DNA of 64,000 nt, taken from NCBI RefSeq assembly GCF_017355785.1, contig NZ_JAFEWE010000010.1:62001-126000 (forward strand). The letters are read 5' to 3'. The notes under the pieces are model-generated. The model did no database searches. It had not been told where the DNA came from and was given only the letters and a program-made list of their open reading frames with translations. A program made the translations under genes and the position numbers. Shown here one piece after another: positions 1 to 8,488 of this stretch. The stretch is from Desertivirga arenae. GTDB taxonomy: Bacteria; Bacteroidota; Bacteroidia; Sphingobacteriales; Sphingobacteriaceae. Each line of letters begins with the position of its first letter. The first letter of the stretch is position 1.

Positions 1-2009
1 GTTAAACCAAGTCGGGCAGCAAAAATATTGTCTTGTTTCCAGCCAATATGGCTTCTAAATTTTAATACGTCTTTATCATATTTAAACGTATTGATAGCAG
101 TGTCTATACCAGGTTTTCCAATGCCATATATTCCCCATGGGAACACAGGATAAAGCTGAGGACTTTCAGTATTATTAATTCGTTCCCAAACTTTTGCAGG
201 GGCAATCGTTGGATGTCCTTCAAACTCCCTAAAACTAAGTCCAGGTATTCTTTTTAACATCAACTCCCAGGCTTGTCTTCTCTCGGGAATAGTGTATTTG
301 GGAGGTAACTGGAGAAGCCTCGTTAAAACAGTTCTTAGTCCACTTATAGTAGAACTAGCATTATAAGCCATTTTATAAGTTTCTGCTCCCGAGCCCGGAT
401 AGATCACCAGATGTCCTTCAGCATTTAAAGCCTTGCTCCCCCTGTTCCTTGCCAGGTACTGGTAGTGTTCGTCGAAGAATGTCAGACAGCTTTCAATGAA
501 AGGAATATAACTTTTAATGTTATCGCCGTTATAACGTTCGGTTTCAAGCATCATCAGGCAGAATTCAAGGACAGTGTCCCACTCATATTCTAACCAGGCA
601 TTATGTTCCATTCCCGGGTCAAACTCTGCTGGTCTTTTCCAATTGTATTCTGCAGGATTGGGTAAACCGAAGTTTTCCAATTGCTCTGTAAAGGCGGCTC
701 CGTTATGTTTCCAGTAAACTTTCGACCTCAGTTCAGCATTCTTGAGGATACCCATGTAAAAATCGAACTGCGGCTTCATCAAATCAAAGTCGCCACTTTT
801 CAACATCGGCCAATACACCAAACGTTGATTTTGAGCTGTATGAGTGCCTCCTCCCCAGTTACGAAAATCAGGAGTAAACTTTAGCGTGGTATCTGTTAAG
901 GATGGATCTGCAGTAAACAAACCGCCATTGAATTTGGTGGGGTAAGAAGCAGTAAGATTACAACCTAGCATGTACCGCATTAGCTGGTAGTTACGCCCTA
1001 TTTGCCAGTCTACAGAGTTTGGATCACTTTGCCTTGCATTAATATTAATAAAACTCCTGTTCCAGTAATCATTCCACCACTGCAAGGTTTTCTTTTCAGA
1101 CTGCTTTTTCTCTCTTATGACTTTGGAAGCAGTAGATTGTAAATTACTTTTCCAATGAGGAAGCGAGGGAGTGTATTGTGTATGAAGGACCAGTTGCAGG
1201 CTATGGTTTTTTGAAGGAGATTTACTCTTCAAACTCCAGCTCTTATAAGGTGTATTAATGTAGGTACCCTCCGATGAATCGGCTATAACAAAACCCTCTC
1301 CGAACAAACGGCCCCCAAAGATCATATTCTTAAGTGGGTTGAAAAGCTGGTCTTTGACACTTTCCATTTGTTGCTGCTTAACTGTCACGTCGAAAACAGT
1401 ATGTGTTTGATTCTGATGATAGAATTCAACTCCGTTTTGCAGGAAATCAACCTGATCTTTCAAGGTCTTAACCTCACCCTGCGGCGCCCACTTATAGGAG
1501 TTCTGGTTATTCTCCTTACCCTTAAGGACCCTGTCGGTATATCTCCAACTTTCATAGGATACTTTCGCCGACATTGGCTGTTGACTTTTTACTTCAACAT
1601 GAACTACCGGATTAAAAACATCCACCCAAAGTTTTACATCGGTAGTTTGCCCATTCTTAACCGTACTTATGGTTATGTATCCCTCTTTAAGATGCAGTTC
1701 TTGTTTGAAACCAGCTGAACCCGAGAATGGATTAGGTGAAAGGCTAAGTTTCAAACGTCCTAGTTTAAGCAAGCTGTTGTTTTCGTCGAATGTGCCAGAC
1801 CTTGCCACATAGAAATACACCTGATCCTTTTCACACCAAACATTCAGCCCTATATCCCCCCCTCCTAATGGCATTGATTCCAGAGAGTTCTTGCTTTGGC
1901 TGGTCCATACGGGATTGTAGTCCTTCAATTGAGCCAGGGAATGTTGCGAGGGAATAAAGCTAAAAGCAAGCAGGAATACGTAGTAAATTTTTAAAGATTT
2001 GATTTTCAT
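1..2009 (-). CDS. DUF5703 domain protein, GH95-like (partial, 3' end outside window)
   Basis: The reading frame opens at the ATG at 2009-2007 and stays open to base 1, about 669 codons, so the C-terminus lies outside the window. The first ~25 residues form a hydrophobic signal peptide ending near SLAQ. The mature N-terminus carries the SMPLGGGDIGLNVW and ARSGTFDENN segments that I associate with DUF5703 proteins, which are related to GH95-type (alpha/alpha)6-barrel glycosidases. The last visible residues read FAARLGL. It is the last visible gene of a long minus-strand run and follows the esterase at 2093-3523, separated by a hairpin. A periplasmic or surface glycosidase role is inferred; the substrate is unknown. 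Confidence 0.75.
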   Translation of the reverse strand, partial: MKIKSLKIYYVFLLAFSFIPSQHSLAQLKDYNPVWTSQSKNSLESMPLGGGDIGLNVWCEKDQVYFYVARSGTFDENNSLLKLGRLKLSLSPNPFSGSAGFKQELHLKEGYITISTVKNGQTTDVKLWVDVFNPVVHVEVKSQQPMSAKVSYESWRYTDRVLKGKENNQNSYKWAPQGEVKTLKDQVDFLQNGVEFYHQNQTHTVFDVTVKQQQMESVKDQLFNPLKNMIFGGRLFGEGFVIADSSEGTYINTPYKSWSLKSKSPSKNHSLQLVLHTQYTPSLPHWKSNLQSTASKVIREKKQSEKKTLQWWNDYWNRSFININARQSDPNSVDWQIGRNYQLMRYMLGCNLTASYPTKFNGGLFTADPSLTDTTLKFTPDFRNWGGGTHTAQNQRLVYWPMLKSGDFDLMKPQFDFYMGILKNAELRSKVYWKHNGAAFTEQLENFGLPNPAEYNWKRPAEFDPGMEHNAWLEYEWDTVLEFCLMMLETERYNGDNIKSYIPFIESCLTFFDEHYQYLARNRGSKALNAEGHLVIYPGSGAETYKMAYNASSTISGLRTVLTRLLQLPPKYTIPERRQAWELMLKRIPGLSFREFEGHPTIAPAKVWERINNTESPQLYPVFPWGIYGIGKPGIDTAINTFKYDKDVLKFRSHIGWKQDNIFAARLGL

Positions 2010-2037
2010 GTTAATCTTTGAGGACTTTTTAAAACGG

Positions 2038-2066
2038 CAACAGACAGGACTTAAGCCTGCCTGTTG
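2038..2066 (-). terminator. Hairpin between esterase and DUF5703 gene
   Basis: Arms CAACAGACAGG (2038-2048) and CCTGCCTGTTG (2056-2066) pair at 10 of 11 positions, with one position open to G-U pairing, around a 7-base loop. On the minus strand a TTTTAAAAA stretch follows within about 10 bases. It may be an attenuating terminator or an mRNA-stabilising hairpin that lowers expression of the DUF5703 gene. Confidence 0.45.
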
Positions 2067-2092
2067 AAATTAAACATTTTATTTAAACAGGA

Positions 2093-3523
2093 TTACCAGT
2101 CGTCTGTCCGGAAAGAACTAGCTGGTAAACCTTCAGTATTAAACAAATCTCCTACAACAAAATCTTTAAACGCATAACGAACTGCAACAGGCTCCTTCAC
2201 GTTTACGGAAGTAAGCGTTACAGAACTACCATTAATTTTGGCTTTAGCCGGATAGAATACCTTATTGGCGCCAGCTATTTCAAAGGTTGAAAGCTCTTTA
2301 CCGAATGACGTTAATCCATTTGGAACATTATCAAAGCTAATAGTAGCCTCATTTCCTTTAATAGTGAGAGATTTGTACATAGGACTTGCTGACCCGAAAC
2401 CTTTTAATCCGTAAGTATTAGCTAAAGCTAAAAGAGCCAATCGCTTCCCTCCTGCTTCCTTATTTGCAGGATGAATATTATTTTCCTCACCAATATCCAG
2501 AACTACCGCCATTCCTGAATTAGGAATTTTAGCAAGGGCTTTGCGCTGTGCATCGCGCAAATAAGCCGAGTTAAATTTTCCGCCTTTGTTAAAAGGAGGA
2601 AGCTGCTCGTAATTATATGGTGCAATTTGTACGTAATAGAAGGGAAAATCTCCTTGGCCCCATAATTGACGCCATTCTTTAACCAATGCCGGAAACATTT
2701 CTTCGTAACGGTCAGGTCTTTCATAATTTGACTCTCCCTGGTAGTAAATTCCGCCTTTAATCCCATATCCTGTGATTGGGTAAAGCATACCATTGTAAAG
2801 GGTAGTGGGAGTGCGACTAACCGCTTTTATCGTATCTCCTTTTACAGGGATTTTAATCTCAGGAAACTGATTCAAATTTTCAGGAGACATCCAAGCCTCA
2901 ATCGATGAACCGCTATAGTTTACATTAATCAAACCAACAGGAACGTCAAGCATTTCATTCAACAGCCTGCCGAAATAATATCCGGTAGCACTAAAGTTTG
3001 AAACCGATTCCGGCTCTGCTACCTTCCATACAGAAGGTTTGCTATTTGTTTGCTTTTCGGTAATAGAAGACCGGGGCACGGTGTATACCCTAATCTTATT
3101 ATTCCTGGAATGAAGGATTGCATCATTGGAATTTAAGACGGGCTGACCTTTAAAGCCCTTCATAGGCATTTCCATATTGGACTGCCCGCCTAAAATCCAA
3201 ACCTCGCCAATTAATACATTATTCAACTTCAAAGCTTTTCCATCACTTATGGTGATATCGTAGGGCCCACCTGCAACTGGTGTTTCAACTTTTACCAACC
3301 ACTTACCGGAGGCATCAGCTGTGGAACTATAGTTTTTCCCATTCCATGAAGTACTAACTTTCACTTTCTTTCCAGCATCAGTCCAACCCCAGATAGGAAC
3401 AATGGCTTTTTGCTGAAGGACCATATTGTCTGTAAATAAGGATCCCGGCTTCACGTCTGCCCTTGCCACAGATAAACCCAGAAAGGCAATTAAAAAATAA
3501 ACGGTAACTTTTATATTAAACAT
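2093..3523 (-). CDS. Sialate O-acetylesterase-type SGNH esterase
   Basis: This 476-residue protein has an N-terminal signal peptide (about residues 1-22) and a beta-rich domain before the SGNH hydrolase core. Block I is GGQSNMEM with the catalytic serine near residue 115. A YYQGESN motif lies mid-protein, and the block-V segment DIGEENNIHP supplies the expected Asp/His. The family removes O-acetyl groups from sialic acids, but in plant-glycan loci of Bacteroidota related enzymes deacetylate pectin or hemicellulose. It starts 3 bases after the symporter stop, so it is probably co-transcribed. Its location and the surrounding hydrolases suggest it deacetylates the glycan used by this locus. Sialate specificity is not supported by any sialic-acid genes here. 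Confidence 0.85.
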   Translation of the reverse strand: MFNIKVTVYFLIAFLGLSVARADVKPGSLFTDNMVLQQKAIVPIWGWTDAGKKVKVSTSWNGKNYSSTADASGKWLVKVETPVAGGPYDITISDGKALKLNNVLIGEVWILGGQSNMEMPMKGFKGQPVLNSNDAILHSRNNKIRVYTVPRSSITEKQTNSKPSVWKVAEPESVSNFSATGYYFGRLLNEMLDVPVGLINVNYSGSSIEAWMSPENLNQFPEIKIPVKGDTIKAVSRTPTTLYNGMLYPITGYGIKGGIYYQGESNYERPDRYEEMFPALVKEWRQLWGQGDFPFYYVQIAPYNYEQLPPFNKGGKFNSAYLRDAQRKALAKIPNSGMAVVLDIGEENNIHPANKEAGGKRLALLALANTYGLKGFGSASPMYKSLTIKGNEATISFDNVPNGLTSFGKELSTFEIAGANKVFYPAKAKINGSSVTLTSVNVKEPVAVRYAFKDFVVGDLFNTEGLPASSFRTDDW

Positions 3524-3526
3524 TAT

Positions 3527-4888
3527 TTAAGGTGTATCAATTTGAGGAGAACCCATTGTTAGAGTATTGACATTAGGTGTAACAGGCTGTTTTTCCTTCT
3601 GGTATTCGATCTCTTTCTCTTCTTTTAAAGCCTTTTTACGCCAGTAATTGGCCAATATAGAACCCGAAATATTCATCCAGGGACTAAAAACAGCGGCTGC
3701 AAGTCCGACGGTCCCCAACTTACCCATAGAGCCTGCAAGTCCTGAAGCCATGCCGCCATTCTGCAATCCAACTTCGAAGGCAACGGTGCGGGCAGAAGGC
3801 TTATCAAGACCAAACCAGCGACTTAAATAATAGCCAAAGAAGTAACCGGCAGCATTATGGATAACAGAGGAAATAAAGAGTATAAAACCAACTTTAAGAA
3901 GATTATCTCTCCCGGCAGCAGTAGTCACAGTAGTGAAATAAACTATACCGAACATGGAAATATAGGGCATAATACTATCCAGTTTAATAGCTCTTTTTGT
4001 AACCAGATGATAAAGAACGCCTGTGATAAACGCACCGCAAAAGAAACTAAAGATCTCTACGGAATGCATAAATTCAGTTGAGGTAGCTGCAGCTAACCAT
4101 GACCAAAGTCCAAGCGCTAAAACAAATAGCCACACTGCTGAAAGGGCCGCAATTAATTTTATCCGCTGCCAGTCTTTAGCTGTTGCTGTTTTCAGGAAAT
4201 CGTGAATTAAAGCTGCCCCTATAGGTACAATTACAATCTTTACGATTTCCATCATCATAGATACAAACTCTATTTTGATCAATGTTCCGGCAAGTAGTTT
4301 CATCAACAGAGGCGTCATAAAGGGAGCGACCATAGTTGCCATGGCGGTAACCGTAACAGAAAGTACAAGGTTAGCCCTTGCGATGTAAACCATTACATTG
4401 GAAGCTAAACCACTGGAACAAGATCCAATCAAAATAATTCCTGCGGCAATTTCAGTATCAAAATGGAATACTTTCGTAAGGAGAAGTCCCATTAAAGGCA
4501 TAATCGAAAAATGACAAATTAAGCCAATGAGGACACCTTTACCGGTACTAGCAAGGCCTGTAAAATCGCGAAGACTCATTTGAATACCCATTCCGAACAT
4601 AACCAGTTGCACTACCACGAGTATGAGCCATTTATTGCGAAGATCTAAATCTCCCCATCTGGTAAAAGCTCCAGGGTAGATCATACCAGCAACCACAGCA
4701 GTTATAATCCAGGCTGTATATTGATAAGGAGAAAGAAAAGGAATGGCTCCTATTCCAATTGCAGCACTAACAGCGAGTGCAACCGCAGCAGGCTGCCATA
4801 CCTCTAGGTTAGAAGTAAATAAACCGAATAATAACATTACAAGAGATAATACACTTATCCCAAGGCAAATTTTTCGCAGACCTTTCAT
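3527..4888 (-). CDS. Bile acid:sodium symporter (BASS) family transporter
   Basis: The 453-residue protein is almost entirely hydrophobic segments (roughly ten) with a hydrophilic C-terminal tail of about 35 residues. Segments such as GIQMSLRDF, ILIGSCSSGLASNVM and VGLQNGGMASGLA are typical of the BASS/NorM-like transporter fold, which imports organic anions with sodium. The gene lies 4 bases after the racemase-family gene and 3 bases before the esterase. The co-transcribed RuBisCO-like protein and DUF1537 kinase suggest the substrate is a sugar acid or other carboxylate rather than a bile acid; this is inference from context. Confidence 0.8.
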   Translation of the reverse strand: MKGLRKICLGISVLSLVMLLFGLFTSNLEVWQPAAVALAVSAAIGIGAIPFLSPYQYTAWIITAVVAGMIYPGAFTRWGDLDLRNKWLILVVVQLVMFGMGIQMSLRDFTGLASTGKGVLIGLICHFSIMPLMGLLLTKVFHFDTEIAAGIILIGSCSSGLASNVMVYIARANLVLSVTVTAMATMVAPFMTPLLMKLLAGTLIKIEFVSMMMEIVKIVIVPIGAALIHDFLKTATAKDWQRIKLIAALSAVWLFVLALGLWSWLAAATSTEFMHSVEIFSFFCGAFITGVLYHLVTKRAIKLDSIMPYISMFGIVYFTTVTTAAGRDNLLKVGFILFISSVIHNAAGYFFGYYLSRWFGLDKPSARTVAFEVGLQNGGMASGLAGSMGKLGTVGLAAAVFSPWMNISGSILANYWRKKALKEEKEIEYQKEKQPVTPNVNTLTMGSPQIDTP

Positions 4889-4892
4889 ACCC

Positions 4893-5561
4893 CTACTCTT
4901 TACACTGTTCCGCGATATGTTGAATGGCTAAAGCCGGACTTGATAAAATACTCACCTTTTGCTTTACGCTTTCAGATAAGGTATCTACCACCCGGGCCAT
5001 TGAAGCCTGAGCAAGTACAATTACATCCACTTGCTCAGATAATTCAGTAAGAGCCTTAGCTACCATCTCGTCATGTTTCTCCGGAGCACCGCCCATTAAA
5101 GCATCAAAAGCCCCTTCACACAAGCGAGATGTTAATTCTATATCCTTACCGGCGGCCTCTGCTCGTCTTCTGACCAAATCGCTGGTGGGACCAAGTGTGG
5201 TGGGTAAAGTTGCGATAACTCCAATCTTTTTGCCTGTTTGAACAGCAAGGTCAGCCATGGGCTGATCTACACGGAGAACGGGAACGCCCGTTAAAGCAGC
5301 AGATGCCTCTACCGCAGCACCAATAGATGAACAGGTAACCATTATGAAATCAGCTCCGGCAAGTTCTGCTGAGCCAACATAATTTACTACACGACGGGAG
5401 GTTAGGCTGGTTAATTCGTTTTTAGAAATAACATCTTTAATAAGACTGTCATCCACAATGTTGAATACATTCACTCCTGGCAGGTAGTCGGCACAGAGCT
5501 TTTGAAATACTGGTACCAGAGTTGCTGAAGTGTGAACTAATCCTAATGTTTTTAATTTCAT
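4893..5561 (-). CDS. Asp/Glu/hydantoin racemase-superfamily protein, second Cys replaced
   Basis: The 222-residue cytoplasmic protein has the two-lobed Asp/Glu racemase fold: LGLVHTSATL at the start, VTCSSIGAA with Cys77, and a repeated-lobe segment GVIATLPTT. Classical racemases use two cysteines; at the second site this protein reads LAQASMA, with Ala186 where Cys is expected. It could act as an isomerase, decarboxylase or lyase on an acid sugar or dicarboxylate, not as a two-base racemase. It sits between the DUF1537 kinase and the BASS transporter with short gaps (32 and 4 bases), which ties it to the same pathway. Its exact reaction cannot be read from the sequence. Confidence 0.75.
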   Translation of the reverse strand: MKLKTLGLVHTSATLVPVFQKLCADYLPGVNVFNIVDDSLIKDVISKNELTSLTSRRVVNYVGSAELAGADFIMVTCSSIGAAVEASAALTGVPVLRVDQPMADLAVQTGKKIGVIATLPTTLGPTSDLVRRRAEAAGKDIELTSRLCEGAFDALMGGAPEKHDEMVAKALTELSEQVDVIVLAQASMARVVDTLSESVKQKVSILSSPALAIQHIAEQCKE

Positions 5562-5593
5562 GGTTTATAATTGATGGTTTTTTATATAATTAA

Positions 5594-6964
5594 TTAATAT
5601 CCGCGTGCTGTTAAATAGTAATCTTCCTTTCCTACCTGACCTCCTTTAAAATTCACTTCCTTTCCATTAATTGAAGAGCCAGGAGCATAAGCTTTACAAA
5701 GCGGGGCTCCGGGTGCAAGCGGAGCAATCATTTCAACGGCCTCTATTCCCATGGCCCGAGCAGCATAGCTTGAAGTATCTCCACCTGCTACGATAATCCT
5801 TTCCAGGCTTGACCTTTCTGCAATTGTTCTGGCAAGCTGGCCTAGTGCAGTTCCGTAAATCAGCGCGGTATCTATATGTGCAAATTCCTCTCCTTTTAAC
5901 ATCTCCCCTGTTTTCACAACTCTAGGATCATCATTCCCCAATGAGGTATGGATAATAACATCATTACCACCCTGAAGATATTTTACTGCATTGTTTACAT
6001 AGGTTTCAAATTCCACTTCCAGGATTCCCTGCTTAACTAAGCCCTCGGTATCTAAAGCAATCTCTTTAAAGCCGTTCTGTAAAGCAAACGATATCTGACG
6101 CGAAGACACAGGTGAACAACTTCCAGAAATCACAAGGATCGGCCCACGATCGGTTATTTGACCAAGGCTAGTCTGAGGTTTAAGAGTACTCTCTTCTTTC
6201 CAGTATGCTCCGAGGGCCATCTCGATACCAGATGAGCCAACTGAAAACAAAGGTTTATCTGGATGTGAAGAATCCTGAATTAGCCGACCTATAGCAGCCA
6301 TCTGATGCTGATATAAAGCGTCGAACAGAATCACTTCGTTCCCCTCCTTCAGCAGCTTTCCAATTCGGGTCTTATTCTCTTCAAAACCTTCCTCTATTTG
6401 AAGAATATCTATAAGTCCAGATTTTTTATCTGTTTGTTTTGATAGATGAAGTCGCAAGTCGCTCTCAGTCGCCGGAGTCACCGGATGCCTACTCATAGAA
6501 GGGTGCCGGTCTAAGCGATGGATCGCCCCATCGCTTCCGATTCCCATTTTTGCAAACAGGTTACCAAATACACAGTGCCTCCCAAGGGCCGGAGCAGCAA
6601 CTAATAAAGGAACATAATTACTTACGAAAATAGCAGCACCTGTATCTATTGCTTTACCGATACTTCCGAGATGGGGAGCAGAATCGAAAGTTGAACAAAC
6701 CTTATAATGAACGTGAACAGGATTTAATTCTTTTAACGCTTCGAATGCTGGCTTCAATGTTCTGTCCATCACATCCGGCGCCATTGACCGGGTCATTCCA
6801 GCTATACCTATAGCCTGTAATCCTTCAAATTGTTGTAGCTTTTCTTTTGAAGGAGGCTCAATGAAGAGCATAGTTTTAGCTCCGGCCCGACAAAGAAACT
6901 CCAGGGCGTCGGTTGAACCGGTGAAATCATCCCCGTAATAAGCTAATAGAATGCGCTCCTGCAT
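5594..6964 (-). CDS. DUF1537 four-carbon acid sugar kinase family
   Basis: The 456-residue protein starts with YYGDDFTGSTDA (DDFTGS at 12-17), the substrate-side signature of the DUF1537 kinases (OtnK/DtnK/LtnK and 3-oxo-isoapionate kinase OiaK). The C-terminal nucleotide-binding domain has ISGSCSPVSSRQ, VAGGDTSSYAA and the glycine-rich FKGGQVG. The family phosphorylates tetronates or 3-oxo branched acids. The RuBisCO-like protein lies directly upstream in transcription order. That pair matches the known pathway in which OiaK makes 3-oxo-isoapionate 4-phosphate for an RLP decarboxylase or transcarboxylase. OiaK identity is inferred from context. A second DUF1537 kinase begins at the right window edge. 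Confidence 0.88.
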   Translation of the reverse strand: MQERILLAYYGDDFTGSTDALEFLCRAGAKTMLFIEPPSKEKLQQFEGLQAIGIAGMTRSMAPDVMDRTLKPAFEALKELNPVHVHYKVCSTFDSAPHLGSIGKAIDTGAAIFVSNYVPLLVAAPALGRHCVFGNLFAKMGIGSDGAIHRLDRHPSMSRHPVTPATESDLRLHLSKQTDKKSGLIDILQIEEGFEENKTRIGKLLKEGNEVILFDALYQHQMAAIGRLIQDSSHPDKPLFSVGSSGIEMALGAYWKEESTLKPQTSLGQITDRGPILVISGSCSPVSSRQISFALQNGFKEIALDTEGLVKQGILEVEFETYVNNAVKYLQGGNDVIIHTSLGNDDPRVVKTGEMLKGEEFAHIDTALIYGTALGQLARTIAERSSLERIIVAGGDTSSYAARAMGIEAVEMIAPLAPGAPLCKAYAPGSSINGKEVNFKGGQVGKEDYYLTARGY

Positions 6965-6983
6965 ATTATATCAATTGAATGAA

Positions 6984-7085
6984 CACGAATTTTCGAATTA
7001 CACGAATTACACAAAGGATAGTTGACTAACCAACACGATTTTTTCGAATTTCGCTAATTCTCACAAATCATAGTTGACTAATCAA
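6984..7085. repeat. Two tandem imperfect ~51-bp repeats
   Basis: Copy one (6984-7033) and copy two (7034-7085) both open with CACGA, contain TTTTCGAATT and end with TAGTTGACTAAYCAA; the last 24 bases of each agree at 21 positions. The 250-base gap between the RuBisCO-like gene and the kinase also contains ATTCGTG and TAATCCGTG words at 7140-7204, roughly inverted copies of the CACGAAT words on the left. No ORF or exact -7 box is evident. The structure looks like a dispersed non-coding repeat family inserted inside the operon. Confidence 0.6.
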
Positions 7086-7214
7086 TCTAAAGCCACTAAG
7101 CATATGTACATATTTAAATCCTGCCTTAATTCTCCAGTCTCGACGTCATAATCCGTGTGTTTTTCGAGTTTCTTCTATTCGTGTTAATACGAGTAATCCG
7201 TGTTTATTTAGTGA

Positions 7215-8459
7215 TTATTTCTTTCCAAACTTCTCCACAGACTTCCGGAACTCCAGATATTTCTCTGCAGCTTGTTCAACACTCAGTCCTTCCACGGCAC
7301 CTTCCCAAGCCTGATGCAGAGCTTTTACCCCTCCTGTTGGTCCGAAAGGATGCCCCATTATTCCTCCACCTGCCATATAAAGCAAATCGACGGTTTGGGT
7401 ACGGCGGAAAGTTTCAGGTGCTTGTCCTCCCCATTGTCCGGAGGATACCACCGGAAGGACAGAGAAACCACCAAACATAGGTTTTAAACAAGCTTCGATA
7501 GAACGAACAACAGAATCGTCAGATTCCCAGAACTTATTTTGGATCCCGTTTACGTGAATCTGATCTACCCCTGCAAGTCGCCAAAGCTTTTGGTAAGCAG
7601 GAAATTCGATCCCTAATAATGGATGCCTGTTCATCATTCCCCAACCGTTACGATGGCCATGAATGGCTAAAGCACCGTTGTCACAGATCTTTTTGGCTGC
7701 TGAGATCCCTACGCTGTTTAAACTGATCATGGCACAAGTTCCCCCAGACTGCACGATCTTGTCATAGTTGCGCTGCATCTCATCAATTTCGCTGCTTATA
7801 TTGAAGGCATACATCACCTTTTTGCCCGTTTTATCGGCATAATCATTAATAACTTTCATTACGGCATTCACCCTCTTGGCAAAAGGAGAGTTAGCAGAAG
7901 AGGAAAGCAATTCGTCATCCTTAATAAAATCAATACCAGCCTCAGCAAGAGTTTTTACCAACTCTGCAGTTTGCTCGGGAGAAAGTCCGATACTGGGTTT
8001 TATGATAGTACCGATCAGAGGTCTTTTATAAACCTGAGTTAAGCCCCGGCAACCTTCAATTCCGAATCGGGGTCCTTTAAAGGCTTCTGAATAGGACTCA
8101 GGAAATTCAATATCCATTAATTTAAGACCTGTAAACTGCGTGATCTCATACAAGTTCCCCTGAAGGGTTGAGATCAAAACAGGAAGGTTATATCCAAAAT
8201 TTTCAATAGACCATGACACTTCCAACATTGCCCGCTGATATTTCCCGGTAGGCGACTTTGCTCCTGGGATGGCTGGTTCAGTTACTGTTTCCAAAGGTGT
8301 TATTGACTCTACCCTTGCGGCAAACCGACTTTTCAATTCTTCGGTCTCTCCCGGAATTTCCACAAAAGTTCCGGAAGATTGCTCACCTGCAAGTACCTGA
8401 GCTGCCTTCTCCAGCTCATAGGGTGTCTCGATATAATATTTCGCTCTAATTCTTTCCAT
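7215..8459 (-). CDS. RuBisCO-like protein (RLP, form IV-type)
   Basis: The 414-residue protein has the RuBisCO large-subunit layout, slightly shorter than true form I. Visible active-site elements are TIIKP with Lys154, FIKDDE with Lys180 as the carbamylation site and Asp182/Glu183 as metal ligands, HGHRNGWGMM with His267/His269, loop-6-like QNKFW with Lys309, SSGQWGG with Ser339, and the phosphate-binding GGGI at 364-367. So both metal and phosphate sites are intact. Characterised RLPs act in methionine salvage or on acid-sugar phosphates, including 3-oxo-isoapionate-4-phosphate decarboxylase (OiaX) and transcarboxylase/hydrolase (OiaT). The downstream DUF1537 kinase favours the acid-sugar role. 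No small subunit or Calvin-cycle gene is present, so CO2 fixation is not supported. Confidence 0.9.
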   Translation of the reverse strand: MERIRAKYYIETPYELEKAAQVLAGEQSSGTFVEIPGETEELKSRFAARVESITPLETVTEPAIPGAKSPTGKYQRAMLEVSWSIENFGYNLPVLISTLQGNLYEITQFTGLKLMDIEFPESYSEAFKGPRFGIEGCRGLTQVYKRPLIGTIIKPSIGLSPEQTAELVKTLAEAGIDFIKDDELLSSSANSPFAKRVNAVMKVINDYADKTGKKVMYAFNISSEIDEMQRNYDKIVQSGGTCAMISLNSVGISAAKKICDNGALAIHGHRNGWGMMNRHPLLGIEFPAYQKLWRLAGVDQIHVNGIQNKFWESDDSVVRSIEACLKPMFGGFSVLPVVSSGQWGGQAPETFRRTQTVDLLYMAGGGIMGHPFGPTGGVKALHQAWEGAVEGLSVEQAAEKYLEFRKSVEKFGKK

Positions 8460-8488
8460 GCTTGTTGAGGTAAAAGGTAAACAATGAA

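Noticed and set aside
2093-3523. Sialic acid catabolism locus
   Set aside because: No sialidase, NanA, NanE or NanK gene is present; the esterase family name does not fix its substrate.
7215-8459. True RuBisCO and CO2 fixation
   Set aside because: No small subunit, phosphoribulokinase or other Calvin-cycle gene is present, and the next gene is an acid-sugar kinase.
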